From Agaricicola taiwanensis (GTDB lineage Bacteria; Pseudomonadota; Alphaproteobacteria; Rhizobiales; Methylopilaceae): a stretch of DNA of 64,000 nt. Below the pieces are notes generated by a model, which made no database searches, was not told the origin of the DNA, and saw nothing but the letters and a program-made list of their open reading frames with translations. Below are positions 25,942 through 34,959 of this stretch, in pieces. The stretch lies in assembly GCF_014635245.1 (NCBI RefSeq), contig NZ_BMCP01000001.1:682001-746000 (forward strand), given 5' to 3'. The position numbers and the translations under genes were made by a program. The stretch's first letter is position 1, and every line of letters begins with the position of its first letter.

Positions 25942-26811
25942 ATGAGCCAGCTTTCCGCGACGGAACGAACACTGCTGCCAAGTCTCGCCGTCGTGGCATC
26001 ACTGTTTTCGGTGAACGTCGGCGCGGCTTTCGCCAAGGACATCTTCCCCCAAGTGGGTATCGAGGGCGTCACGGCGCTGCGTGTCGGCATTTCCGCCGTT
26101 GTGCTTCTCGCGCTCTGGCGTCCATGGGACGTCCGGCTGGCGCGGCGCGATCTCGTCAGCCTTCTCATCTACGGCGCGACGCTTGGGCTGATGAACCTTT
26201 CCATCTATCACGCCTTCGCGCGTATCCCGCTGGGCATCGCTCTTGCCATCGAGGTCGTGGGTCCGCTCGCCGTGGTCCTTCTCACCTCGCGCCGGCTCCA
26301 GGACTTCGTCTGGACCGCGCTCGCGATCGTGGGACTTTACCTCCTGCTCGTGCCGGAGGAGGGCGTGCCACCGCTGGACCCATGGGGCATCATGTTCGCG
26401 GCGAGCGCCGGGGCCTGCTGGGCGTTCTATATCGTCTTCGGTAAACGCGTCTCCAGCGCGATGGCCGGTGGAAAGGCTGTGGCGCTTGGCATGGTCATCG
26501 CCGCCGTCATCACCGTTCCGCTCGGCGCCGCGACATCGGGCGCCGCCATGCTGCAGGGGCGCGTGCTTCTGATCGGTCTCCTGGTTGCGCTGTTGTCCTC
26601 GGCGGTTCCCTATACGCTCGAAATGCAGGCGCTACGCCGGCTGTCCAGCAGGGTTTTCGGCATCCTCGTGAGTTCGGCACCCGCCATAGCGGCTCTCGCC
26701 GGCTTTCTGGTGCTGGGCGAGAAACTCGCAATCGCTCAATGGGTAGCCATCAGCATTGTGATCCTGGCCTCGGCGGGCGCAACGGCGACGGCCGCGAAGA
26801 GGGCGGCCTGA
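25942..26811 (+). CDS. EamA/RhtA family exporter
   Basis: Drug/metabolite transporter of 289 residues with ten hydrophobic segments in two EamA repeats (about 12-138 and 150-283). The tracts FSVNVGAAFAKDIFP, ALRVGISAVVLLAL and EVVGPLAVVLLTSRR resemble the RhtA threonine/homoserine exporter group. The second repeat ends SSAPAIAALAGFLVLGEKL. It starts 20 bases after the MFS gene and may be co-transcribed with it. Amino-acid or amine efflux is the likely role. Confidence 0.88.
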   Translation: MSQLSATERTLLPSLAVVASLFSVNVGAAFAKDIFPQVGIEGVTALRVGISAVVLLALWRPWDVRLARRDLVSLLIYGATLGLMNLSIYHAFARIPLGIALAIEVVGPLAVVLLTSRRLQDFVWTALAIVGLYLLLVPEEGVPPLDPWGIMFAASAGACWAFYIVFGKRVSSAMAGGKAVALGMVIAAVITVPLGAATSGAAMLQGRVLLIGLLVALLSSAVPYTLEMQALRRLSSRVFGILVSSAPAIAALAGFLVLGEKLAIAQWVAISIVILASAGATATAAKRAA

Positions 26812-26922
26812 GAGCTTTATGCTCTATCGTTCCGGGTGAACAGGGCCTAGGCTTCGGGGATCAAATCACGCACACGCCGCGTTGCCGTCGTGAACGCGTC
26901 AGCAAGACCGCCGGGGGAACTC

Positions 26923-28563
26923 GTGACTGAGCATACATCGACGTTGGCTCCCTTTCGCCATGATGTCTTTCGCTCGGTCTGGATCGCCAACATCGCCTCC
27001 AACTTCGGCACCATCATTCAGGGCGTCGGCGCCGCATGGATGATGACCTTGATCTCCGATTCCGCCGATCTGGTGGCCCTGGTGCAGGCTGCCGCGGCCG
27101 CGCCCATCATGCTCTTTTCAACGCTCTCGGGAGCGATCGCGGACAACTTCAACCGCCGCCGCGTGATGCTGGTGGGGCAGGGCTTCATGCTGGCGGTGTC
27201 GGTCATGCTGGTCGTGACCGCCTGGTTTGGCGGCCTCACGCCCTGGCTTCTGCTTGCCTTCACCTTCCTCCTCGGCTGTGGCACCGCCCTCAACAATCCC
27301 TCATGGCAGGCCTCGGTCGGCGATATGGTCCCGCGCGCCGACCTGCCGGCAGCGGTGCTGCTGAACGGCCTTGGCTTCAACATCACACGCAGCCTGGGCC
27401 CGGCGATCGGCGGCGTCATCGTGGCTTTCGCGGGCGGCGTCGGCGCCTTCGTGTTCAACGCCTTCAGCTATCTGCCCATCATGACCGTCCTGATGCGCTG
27501 GAGGCCGTCCATCCCTGAAAGCCCACTGCCGCGCGAGCCTCTCATCATCGCCATCGGCGCGGGCCTCCGCTATGTCGCCATGTCGCCGAACATCGGCAAG
27601 GTGTTGCTCCGCGCCGCCATCTCCGGCGGCGGCAGCGTCGCCATCCTTGCGCTGCTGCCTCTGGTGGCACGCGATATCCTGCAAGGCGGCCCTTTGCTCT
27701 ATGGCGTCATGCTCGGCTTCTTTGGCGCCGGTGCCGTCTTCGCCGCGCTTTTCAGTTCGGGGATAAGAGAGAAGCTTTCGGCGGAATGGAGCATCCGTCT
27801 GTGCTTCATCGGCTTTGCGATCTGCACCACCATCATCGCGCTCAGCACGACGGCCTGGATCACCTGTCCGGCGCTGATGATCGGCGGTGCCTGCTGGGTG
27901 CTGTCGACCTCCTTCTTCAACGTCACGGTCCAGCTGTCGACGCCGCGCTGGGTCCTCGGCCGCACGCTGTCGCTCTATCAGACCGCGATGTTTTCAGGCG
28001 TCGCGCTTGGCAGCTGGATCTGGGGGCTTTTTGCCGAACAGCATGGCACCAGCGATGCATTGCTCATCGCCTCGTGCTGGCTGGTCGCGGGCGGCGCGCT
28101 CGGCTTCTTCCCCCGCCTTGCCCTGCCACAGCAAAAGGAGCTCAACCTCGATCCGCTCAACCGGTGGAAGGAACCCCACCTTGCTCTTGATGTGACGCCG
28201 CGCAGCGGACCCATCGTCATCAATATCGAATACATCATCCGCGAAGAGGACACGGCGGAGTTCCTGAACGTCATGCTGGAGCGCCGACGCATTCGCCGTC
28301 GTGATGGCGCACGCCATTGGTCACTGGCACGCGACCTGGAAGATCCGACGTTGTGGTACGAGAGTTATCGCACGCCGACCTGGATGGACTACATCCGCCA
28401 CAATCACCGCATGACGCACGCGGACGCGGTGGTGGGCGAGCACATCCGCCGCCTCCATGCCGGAACCGAGCCGCCGCGCATCCACCGCACCATTGAACGT
28501 CCGGTGAAATGGAACGAAGTGGTCGCTCCGTCGTCTAAGGGTATGGTCGACCTCCATCACTGA
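26923..28563 (+). CDS. MFS exporter with C-terminal ABM-like domain
   Basis: Protein of 546 residues from the GTG at 26923, which has GGGGGA just upstream; a GTG at 26890 would add 11 residues but has no ribosome site. Residues about 15-405 are an MFS_3/EntS-type exporter (SGAIADNFNRRRVML in the 2-3 loop; NNPSWQASVGDMVPRADLPAAV). After span 12 comes a soluble domain (about 420-535) starting PIVINIEYIIREED and containing MLERRRIRRRDGARHWSLARD, which looks like the dimeric ABM-type ferredoxin-like fold. Such fusions occur in rhizobia. The soluble domain may sense or modify the exported compound. Confidence 0.85.
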   Translation: MTEHTSTLAPFRHDVFRSVWIANIASNFGTIIQGVGAAWMMTLISDSADLVALVQAAAAAPIMLFSTLSGAIADNFNRRRVMLVGQGFMLAVSVMLVVTAWFGGLTPWLLLAFTFLLGCGTALNNPSWQASVGDMVPRADLPAAVLLNGLGFNITRSLGPAIGGVIVAFAGGVGAFVFNAFSYLPIMTVLMRWRPSIPESPLPREPLIIAIGAGLRYVAMSPNIGKVLLRAAISGGGSVAILALLPLVARDILQGGPLLYGVMLGFFGAGAVFAALFSSGIREKLSAEWSIRLCFIGFAICTTIIALSTTAWITCPALMIGGACWVLSTSFFNVTVQLSTPRWVLGRTLSLYQTAMFSGVALGSWIWGLFAEQHGTSDALLIASCWLVAGGALGFFPRLALPQQKELNLDPLNRWKEPHLALDVTPRSGPIVINIEYIIREEDTAEFLNVMLERRRIRRRDGARHWSLARDLEDPTLWYESYRTPTWMDYIRHNHRMTHADAVVGEHIRRLHAGTEPPRIHRTIERPVKWNEVVAPSSKGMVDLHH

Positions 28564-28669
28564 GATAGGTCCGTCATATTCTCCGAATGGACTAGTTTTG
28601 CTTTCTTTTTCCGCTTGAGAGTGAAATAGGATTACTTACGCTGAAGTCTTCGGGGCTGGGGAGGCCAAG

Positions 28670-29710
28670 TTGAAGATCCTTATTGTCGGCAATATGGGCT
28701 ATGTCGGCCCGGTCGTTACGCGCCATCTTCGGCAGAAATGGCCGGACTGCGAACTTGTTGGGCTGGACAGCGGTCTTTTTGCGCATTGTCTTTCCGTACC
28801 AAGGCTTCCGGAGACGCGGCTCGACCGCCAGATCTTCTGTGACCTGCGCGATATTGCGCCAGAGATGTTGGATGGTGTCGACGCGGTGGTTAATCTTGCC
28901 GCGGTGTCCAACGATCCCATGGGAGCTCGTTTCGAGGACGTCACCGATGAGATCAACTGGCGCGCCGGTGCCCGCCTTGCGGAGATGGCGGCGGCGGGCG
29001 GCGTCAAGCGCTTCGTCTTCGCCTCCAGTTGCTCCATGTACGGCTTTGCCGAAGGCGGTCCGCGAGCGGAACATCATGATCTCAATCCCTTGACGGCTTA
29101 TGCCCGCTCCAAGGTCGCCACCGAGAAGAGCCTCGCCCAGATGGCACCGAACGGAATGGTGACAACGGCGCTGCGTTTCGCCACCGCCTGCGGTTTCTCC
29201 GAACGCATACGGCTCGACCTTGTCTTGAATGATTTCGTCGCCTCCGCGCTCGCGACGGGACGCGTCACCGTCCTCAGCGACGGAACACCGTGGCGCCCCC
29301 TCATCCATGTCACCGACATGGCGCGTGCCATCGAGTGGGCAATCACGCGTGACGAGAGCGAGACGGGCTCTCATCTTGCCGTCAATGTCGGAACCAACAG
29401 CTGGAACTATCAGGTCCGTGACCTGGCAGAGGCGGTGGCGGCGGAGATTGAAGGAACGGACGTCTCCATAAACACGGACGCACCGCCCGACAAGCGATCC
29501 TATCAGGTGGATTTTTCGCTGTACGCGAAGCTCGCGCCTGAGCATCAGCCCCGCGTGACGCTTCCTGAAGCCGTGGCGGATATCGCGGCAGGTCTCAGCC
29601 GCTTGGGCTTCCAGGACCAGGACTTTCGAACTTCCGCTTTCGTGCGGCTGAACGTGCTCGATCAAGCGATTGCACAGGGCTCGTTAAACACCGATCTCCG
29701 CTGGACCTGA
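28670..29710 (+). CDS. NAD-dependent epimerase/dehydratase (extended SDR)
   Basis: Nucleotide-sugar SDR of 346 residues. The start is a TTG at 28670, supported by GGGGAGG 5 bases before it and by the Rossmann strand that begins directly (KILIVGNMGYVGP, with a G-x-x-G-x-x-G-like loop). The catalytic tyrosine-lysine pair is YARSK near residue 147, preceded by the serine cluster FASSCSMYG. It lies at the head of a sugar block with an RmlC-like epimerase, an oxidoreductase and a CDP-glucose-forming enzyme. The precise step, epimerisation or 4,6-dehydration or reduction, is unclear. Confidence 0.88.
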   Translation: MKILIVGNMGYVGPVVTRHLRQKWPDCELVGLDSGLFAHCLSVPRLPETRLDRQIFCDLRDIAPEMLDGVDAVVNLAAVSNDPMGARFEDVTDEINWRAGARLAEMAAAGGVKRFVFASSCSMYGFAEGGPRAEHHDLNPLTAYARSKVATEKSLAQMAPNGMVTTALRFATACGFSERIRLDLVLNDFVASALATGRVTVLSDGTPWRPLIHVTDMARAIEWAITRDESETGSHLAVNVGTNSWNYQVRDLAEAVAAEIEGTDVSINTDAPPDKRSYQVDFSLYAKLAPEHQPRVTLPEAVADIAAGLSRLGFQDQDFRTSAFVRLNVLDQAIAQGSLNTDLRWT

Positions 29711-29721
29711 CCCCCCATAAT

Positions 29722-29750
29722 TTGACTCATTGCCAATAGCGGTTCTTACT
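29722..29750 (+). promoter_or_regulatory. possible sigma70-type promoter before the rmlC-like gene
   Basis: TTGACT at 29722-29727, then 17 bases, then CTTACT. The -35 is good, the -10 poor. It lies about 70 bases ahead of the rmlC-like start in a 110-base gap. Confidence 0.3.
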
Positions 29751-29820
29751 ACGCGCTGATGATGTTGCAGTGCACTCCCAGTGCGTTGTAGACAACGAAG
29801 GTTACTTCCGGCGGGTACCA

Positions 29821-30387
29821 ATGAAGTTCCATAAAACACCAGTGGAAACGGCCCGTTTGATCGAGCCCGAGCCACGCGGCGACAGCCGTGGCTTCTTTGC
29901 TCGCATCTATTGCGGCGATGAATTCGCAGCGGAAGGGCTGGAAACCGACTTCGTTCAGGTCAACAACTCGTTAAGCGCGCAGGCCGGCACCCTGCGGGGC
30001 ATGCACTATCAGCTGCCGCCTGCGGCGGAGGTAAAGCTCGTCCGCTGCATCCGTGGCAGCCTTTGGGATTGCATCGTCGATCTGAGGCCGAATTCTCCGA
30101 CCTCGGGAAAGTGGTTCGCTGCCGAACTCAGTGCCGAGAACCGCCTGATGATGTATGTGCCGCGTGGCTTCGCGCACGGCTTCATCACGCTGACCGAAGA
30201 TACCGAAGTGATCTACATGGTAAGCGCCGCCTATGCGCCGCAGAGCGAGCGCGGCCTTCGCTGGAACGATCCGGCCTTCGGCATCGAATGGCCACGCCAA
30301 CCTATGGAAATTTCTGAGAAGGACGCCTCCTGGCCGGACTTCGATCCGGCCTTCCATGGAGCGGAGCATTTGCGCGTCCTGGTCTGA
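29821..30387 (+). CDS. dTDP-4-dehydrorhamnose 3,5-epimerase family protein
   Basis: Cupin-fold sugar epimerase of 188 residues from the ATG at 29821; the frame extends to 29770 without support. RmlC features: PRGDSRGFFARIY near residue 20, NNSLSAQAGTLRGMHYQ with the catalytic histidine near 62, KLVRCIRGSLWDCIVDLR, and YVPRGFAHGF followed by a tyrosine-bearing stretch. It epimerises C3 and/or C5 of a 4-keto-6-deoxy sugar. No dTDP-sugar genes are in the window; with a cytidylyltransferase two genes on, the substrate may be a CDP-linked 4-keto sugar. Confidence 0.9.
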   Translation: MKFHKTPVETARLIEPEPRGDSRGFFARIYCGDEFAAEGLETDFVQVNNSLSAQAGTLRGMHYQLPPAAEVKLVRCIRGSLWDCIVDLRPNSPTSGKWFAAELSAENRLMMYVPRGFAHGFITLTEDTEVIYMVSAAYAPQSERGLRWNDPAFGIEWPRQPMEISEKDASWPDFDPAFHGAEHLRVLV

Positions 30388-30408
30388 GGGCGCGCCGGGA
30401 GGGCTGGA

Positions 30409-31716
30409 ATGATCATCGTGGATACCGCCATCAAGGCACGTCTGGCGACCGGAAAACCGGTGGTCGTCGGCATGATCGGCAGCGGGTTCATGGGGCGCGG
30501 CATGCTGGTGCACGTGGAGCGCCACATGAAGGTGCTGCACTTCGCGGCCATCGCAAACCGCAATGTGCAGCGGGCGATCGATGCCTATGTCGCCGCCGGT
30601 ATCGCTCGCGAAGACATCGCGGAAGTGGAGAGTGATGCTGCCTTTGCCGAGGCCATCGCATCAGGCAAGCGTGTTGTCACCCCCGATCCTCTGCTGATTG
30701 CGCGTTCGCCGGCTATCGAGATCGTCATCGAGACAACCGGAGCCGTGGAACACGGCGCGAAAGTGACCCTGGCCTGCATCGAGAATGCCAAGGATATCGT
30801 CTCGCTCAACGTCGAACTCGATGCCACGGTCGGCCCGCTTCTGAAGAAGAAGGCGGATGCGGCGGGGGTGATACTGACCGGCGCCGACGGCGACCAGCCC
30901 GGCGTCACCATGAATTTGGTGCGCTATATCGAGACCATGGGGCTCAGGCCGCTTGTCTGCGGCAACATCAAGGGCCTACAGGACCGCACCCGCAATCCGA
31001 CCACACAGCAAGCTTACGCCAAACAGTGGAACCAGACGCCGCAGATGGTGGCGAGCTTCGCCGACGGCACCAAGATGACGGCCGAACAGGCCATCGTCGC
31101 CAATGCCACCGGCATGAAGGTGTCGCAGCGCGGGATGATCGGCCGCGAGCACGATGGCCATGTCGATGACCTCACTGCCTTCTACGACATTGACCAGCTT
31201 CGCGCCCTCGGCGGCATCGTCGACTATGTGGTCGGCACCCGCCCGAGCCCCGGTATCTATGTTCTTGCCGAGGCGCTCGATGACAATGCCGCCTTTTACT
31301 TGAACCTGGGCAAGCTCGGCAAAGGGCCGCTCTACAGCTTCTATACGCCCTGGCACCTCACCGTCCTTGAGTTCGGACTTTCCATCGCCCGCGTCGCCCT
31401 GTGCCGCGATGTGATCATCGCGCCGAAGGATGGACCCAGCGTCGACGTCGTTGCTTGCGCCAAGGTGGACCTCAAGGCCGGGGATGTGGTCGACGGCATC
31501 GGCGGCTATTCCACCTATGGCGTCGGCGAGAATTACGAGGTCAGCCGTACGGAACGCCTGCTGCCCATGGGGCTGGCCGAAGGCTGCAGGCTGAAACGGG
31601 ACGTCTCGCGCGACCAGGCCCTGACTTACGACGATGTCGAGCCGCCTCACGGCAGCATGGTTCACGCACTGCGAGCCGAACAGGACGCTCTTTTTCCGGC
31701 AGGAGTGGCATCATGA
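30409..31716 (+). CDS. NAD(P)-binding homoserine dehydrogenase-like oxidoreductase with SAF domain
   Basis: A 435-residue oxidoreductase. Residues about 18-150 form a Rossmann domain (VGMIGSGFMGRGM) like that of homoserine dehydrogenase, followed by a catalytic part (GADGDQPGVTMNLVRYIE, GNIKGLQDRTRNP). The C-terminal 80 residues (RDVIIAPKDGPSVDVVACAKVDLKAGD onward) form a SAF-type domain. Proteins of this kind are common in sugar-modification clusters of alphaproteobacteria, with unknown chemistry; reduction or chain-forming of a branched sugar is a possibility. Its stop overlaps the cytidylyltransferase start (ATGA). Confidence 0.8.
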   Translation: MIIVDTAIKARLATGKPVVVGMIGSGFMGRGMLVHVERHMKVLHFAAIANRNVQRAIDAYVAAGIAREDIAEVESDAAFAEAIASGKRVVTPDPLLIARSPAIEIVIETTGAVEHGAKVTLACIENAKDIVSLNVELDATVGPLLKKKADAAGVILTGADGDQPGVTMNLVRYIETMGLRPLVCGNIKGLQDRTRNPTTQQAYAKQWNQTPQMVASFADGTKMTAEQAIVANATGMKVSQRGMIGREHDGHVDDLTAFYDIDQLRALGGIVDYVVGTRPSPGIYVLAEALDDNAAFYLNLGKLGKGPLYSFYTPWHLTVLEFGLSIARVALCRDVIIAPKDGPSVDVVACAKVDLKAGDVVDGIGGYSTYGVGENYEVSRTERLLPMGLAEGCRLKRDVSRDQALTYDDVEPPHGSMVHALRAEQDALFPAGVAS

Positions 31717-32489
31717 AGGTGGTGATTTTCGCCGGCGGATACGGTAGCCGGCTCAGTGAAGAAACGACCTTGAGACCCAAGCCCATGGTGGAGGTAGGCG
31801 GTAAACCTATCATCTGGCACATCATGAAGATCTATGAGCACCACGGCTTCCGGGACTTTATTGTCTTGGGCGGGTATAAGGTCGATTTCATCAAGAATTA
31901 TTTTCACTCCTATTATGCCCAGAACAGCGACTTCACGGTGGATCTGTCCACCGGGGAGGTTACCTGGATGCATAACGCGGTGGAGAAATGGCGCGTCACG
32001 GTGCTGGACACGGGGCTGGAGACGATGACCGCCGGCCGCCTCAAGCGTGCCCGCCAGCACATTGGTAATGACACCTTCCTGCTGACCTATGGCGACGGCG
32101 TGTCCGACGTCGATGTCGGCGCGGCGATAAAAGCGCATCGCGACAGCGGCAACTGGGTCACGCTCACAGCCGTAAGCCAGCCGGGGCGTTATGGCGCCCT
32201 GGGCCTGTCGGACGACATGTCACGGGTCCGAACCTTCCGCGAGAAGGCCGCCGGGGACGGCGGCCTCATCAACGGCGGCTACTTCGTCGTGGAGCCGGAG
32301 GTGTTCGACTTCATCGAGGGCGATGACACCGTTTGGGAAGAGGGCCCCATGGACGCTGTCATCGCACACGGGAAGCTCGGCTCCTTCTGGCACAAGGGCT
32401 ACTGGCAGAGCATGGACAGCCTGCGCGACAAGATGGTGCTGGAAAACCAATGGGCCAGCGGCAATGCGCCCTGGAAGGTCTGGGTCTAG
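31713..32489 (+). CDS. rfbF: glucose-1-phosphate cytidylyltransferase
   Basis: Nucleotidyltransferase of 258 residues, the usual RfbF length, making CDP-glucose from CTP and glucose-1-phosphate. Motifs are FAGGYGSRLSEET with the nucleotide loop, RPKPMVEVGGKPIIWHIMK, LTYGDGVSDVD with the metal aspartate, and GPMDAVIAHGKLGSFWHKGYWQSMDS at the C-terminus. The ATG at 31713 overlaps the preceding stop; the open frame to 31401 is a shadow. The next enzyme of the usual path, CDP-glucose 4,6-dehydratase, is not recognisable nearby. The TAG stop is shared, through CTAG, with the convergent next gene. Confidence 0.93.
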   Translation: MKVVIFAGGYGSRLSEETTLRPKPMVEVGGKPIIWHIMKIYEHHGFRDFIVLGGYKVDFIKNYFHSYYAQNSDFTVDLSTGEVTWMHNAVEKWRVTVLDTGLETMTAGRLKRARQHIGNDTFLLTYGDGVSDVDVGAAIKAHRDSGNWVTLTAVSQPGRYGALGLSDDMSRVRTFREKAAGDGGLINGGYFVVEPEVFDFIEGDDTVWEEGPMDAVIAHGKLGSFWHKGYWQSMDSLRDKMVLENQWASGNAPWKVWV

Positions 32490-33364
32490 GCAAAGGCAGC
32501 GCGAGGTGCCTCTGCCTCGTGGCGTGCCCCTTTGAGAAGGCGCAGCACTTCGGCGCGCAGCTCATCGGAATCGATCGTCGTGCGCTCCAGCAGCAGCTGA
32601 TAGTTGAAGTCGGCATCGTCCTGGCGCCAGTCGAAATTGGCGATAGGGTCGCTCATCGAGAGATAGCGGAAGCCGTCATAGGCTGAGCATGGCTCCTCAA
32701 CCACCGGAATGGCGCCACACAGGACGCTTTCGAAGAAGCGATAGGTCCAGCTATGGCCTTGCGCACCGAAATCGCCGCTTGGGCACAGGACGAAGCGGGA
32801 GGCCAGGAGCAGATCGTAATATTGAACGTTCCAGGCCTTGGCCGGAAAAACGCGGCCCTGATTGGAAAACGAGAGAACCATGTGCTTGGTCGAAACGGTT
32901 TCCGATATCGCAAGTCCCAGGCGGCGTACGACCTTATTGGCGAAGAGCCTATATCGGCTCGGCGCCTGCGGGATCTTCACTTCCTCGCTCATGCCCGAGA
33001 TCGTGAGCCAGTTTTCAATAGCGCGCCGCCGGCTATCGGTCAGAAGCCCCGCGAAGGAGACATGAACGGGCCGGTCGTGGCTCCACCGGGAGCGGCAGTA
33101 TTCGGTCGCTGCCTTTGGGAAGACGATCGGGCGGGAAATCTCACCGATGCGGGTTTCAGGGCCGAGATGATTGAGAACGATGCCGGTGAGAACAGGAACC
33201 GCCTCGCGGCCCAGTTCCACCTTCATGCCGAACACATCTTTCAGCGCGCGGATCCGGATTTCATGTTCCGGCGCGACCTGCAATGTGAATCCGGCTTCGG
33301 TGATCGCATGAAGGACCCGCAACGATTGGATCCAGCTTAGGTCAACGGCCGCCTCGAACAGCAT
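32486..33364 (-). CDS. exostosin-like glycosyltransferase
   Basis: Protein of 292 residues on the opposite strand. The C-terminal half carries a stretch like the exostosin GT47 core: SRFVLCPSGDFGAQGHSWTYRFFESVLCGAIPVV (positions about 190-223 of the protein), a serine/arginine/glutamate donor-binding arrangement. The N-terminal half is less clear. Its stop codon overlaps that of the convergent rfbF gene in the palindrome CTAG. It is monocistronic and may add a sugar in the nearby polysaccharide pathway. The family call is by one motif, so it is moderate. Confidence 0.65.
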   Translation of the reverse strand: MLFEAAVDLSWIQSLRVLHAITEAGFTLQVAPEHEIRIRALKDVFGMKVELGREAVPVLTGIVLNHLGPETRIGEISRPIVFPKAATEYCRSRWSHDRPVHVSFAGLLTDSRRRAIENWLTISGMSEEVKIPQAPSRYRLFANKVVRRLGLAISETVSTKHMVLSFSNQGRVFPAKAWNVQYYDLLLASRFVLCPSGDFGAQGHSWTYRFFESVLCGAIPVVEEPCSAYDGFRYLSMSDPIANFDWRQDDADFNYQLLLERTTIDSDELRAEVLRLLKGARHEAEAPRAAFA

Positions 33365-33567
33365 GCGTTACCCCTCCCGGCTTAAGGTTCAAGTGGCAGC
33401 CATTGCGGCGCCACTCGAGCTTTCAACTCCCGGGACTATGGCACGGTTTCATAGTTAGCTACAATTTCAGACAATAATGCATTTGCATGAGTGGCAACCG
33501 GTTTCGCTTGAAACTGGCAGGGCCGCCAGCAGTATGTTGCGATGCAATATGACCGCTAAATCCAAGT
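33365..33567. other. intergenic stretch between two minus-strand genes
   Basis: About 200 bases, locally AT-richer, upstream of the exostosin-like gene. I see ATGCATTTGCAT-like and TATGTTGCGATGCAATATG-like short symmetries but no convincing promoter or gene. Confidence 0.4.
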
Positions 33568-34899
33568 TTATTCAGCAGGTTTTGGCAACTCCTGCCGCCG
33601 CCCGATCAGCAGAAAGGGAATGCCGGCAATCAGGACGGCAACACCCATCAATGCCCCAACCCCGGTGTAGACTAGGCTGGAGTAGAGCAGTCCGGCGCAC
33701 ATCAGGGTGAAGAGCGCGGGCAGCACCGGATAGAGCGGCACCTTGAAAGGCCGCTCGATGTCGGGTTCGGCTCGCCGAAGCACAAAAAGCGACAGGCTAA
33801 CGAAGAGCATGAACAGCCAGAACACCGGAGCCGTGAAATCCACCATGGATTGAAAACCATCGCGCGTTGCCGCGCCCAGAGCCACGAGGGCCAGCGAAAG
33901 GCCGCCCTGCACCAGCAATCCGTTGAGCGGCGTGTCACCGCGATCATCCCAGTCGCCGACGCCCGGCAACTGCGGCATATCGCGCCCGAGCGCGTAATAG
34001 GCCCGGGCGCCGGTGAAGATGGTCCCGTTGATGGTGCTCAAGGAGGCGAGCCCGACAATGAGGCTGAGCGCGAATACGCCAGCCTCGCCGGCGGCGGCCC
34101 GCATCACCACGGCGGCAGGCGCGTCGGCGGCACGCAGGCCGTCAAGCCCGAGCAGGCCGAGAAAGGCGAGATTGACCGCGGTATAGGCGATGACGATCAC
34201 GGCCGTGCCATAGACCAGCACACGAACCATGGTGCGTTTGGCATCACGCAGTTCGCCCGACATATAGGCCGCTTCGTTCCAGCCTCCGTAGGTAAGGAGC
34301 ACGAAAACCATCGCCATGCCGAGCGCGCCTGTTGTGCCGGTGCTGCTCTCCGAGGGTGGAATCGCAGCGGGGTCGGCCACGAAACCGGCGACAACCACGC
34401 CTCCCACGGCCGCCAGGGTCAGCGTGGTCAGCGCAATCTGCAGCGTTTTGGACTGGGGTGTTCCAAGGACGTTGAGGCCTGTCAGCAAGGCCACGGCGAT
34501 CGCCGCATGGATGGCGCCGCCGTAGCTGCCGAGCGACATAATTTCCTGCATGTAGTCGCCAAAGACGAAGGCAACGGCCGCGATGGCGCCGGGCTGGATG
34601 ACCGTGCAGCGTGCCCAGGCGAAGAGGATCGCCATGTTGCGACCGAAGGCGCTCCGGAGAAAATGGTATTCGCCGCCGACATTGGGGTGGGAGGCCGCCA
34701 GCTCGGCGTAGCACAGGGCACCAATGAAGACCGCGAAGCCTCCAACCAGCCAGACGATGATGAAAGCCGCATCGCTGCCCACATTGGCAGCCACCAGTGG
34801 CGGCGTTCGGAAGATACCGATGCCGACGACGACGCCCACCATGATGGCGACGCCGTCGAGGACGGATAGGCTGGCAAGAGGCTTGGCTTCAGTGGCCAT
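33568..34899 (-). CDS. APC family amino acid permease
   Basis: Membrane carrier of 443 residues with about twelve spans. It begins LDGVAIMVGVVVGIGIFRTPPLVA, the APC span-1 signature with the broken-helix GxGIF. Other tracts are GALCYAELAASHPNVGGEYHFLRSAFG in spans 2-3 and LTYGGWNEAAYMSGELRDAKRTM in the middle. These fit amino-acid/polyamine antiporter-type carriers. It imports or exchanges an amino acid or amine; the substrate is not predictable. The next gene on the strand is a methyltransferase-fold protein 60 bases upstream, possibly co-transcribed. Confidence 0.9.
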   Translation of the reverse strand: MATEAKPLASLSVLDGVAIMVGVVVGIGIFRTPPLVAANVGSDAAFIIVWLVGGFAVFIGALCYAELAASHPNVGGEYHFLRSAFGRNMAILFAWARCTVIQPGAIAAVAFVFGDYMQEIMSLGSYGGAIHAAIAVALLTGLNVLGTPQSKTLQIALTTLTLAAVGGVVVAGFVADPAAIPPSESSTGTTGALGMAMVFVLLTYGGWNEAAYMSGELRDAKRTMVRVLVYGTAVIVIAYTAVNLAFLGLLGLDGLRAADAPAAVVMRAAAGEAGVFALSLIVGLASLSTINGTIFTGARAYYALGRDMPQLPGVGDWDDRGDTPLNGLLVQGGLSLALVALGAATRDGFQSMVDFTAPVFWLFMLFVSLSLFVLRRAEPDIERPFKVPLYPVLPALFTLMCAGLLYSSLVYTGVGALMGVAVLIAGIPFLLIGRRQELPKPAE

Positions 34900-34959
34900 G
34901 GAGGGACCCCGTCGATGGAGTGAATGACGACGGCGCGGCCAAGACCGCGCCAGGAAGCA

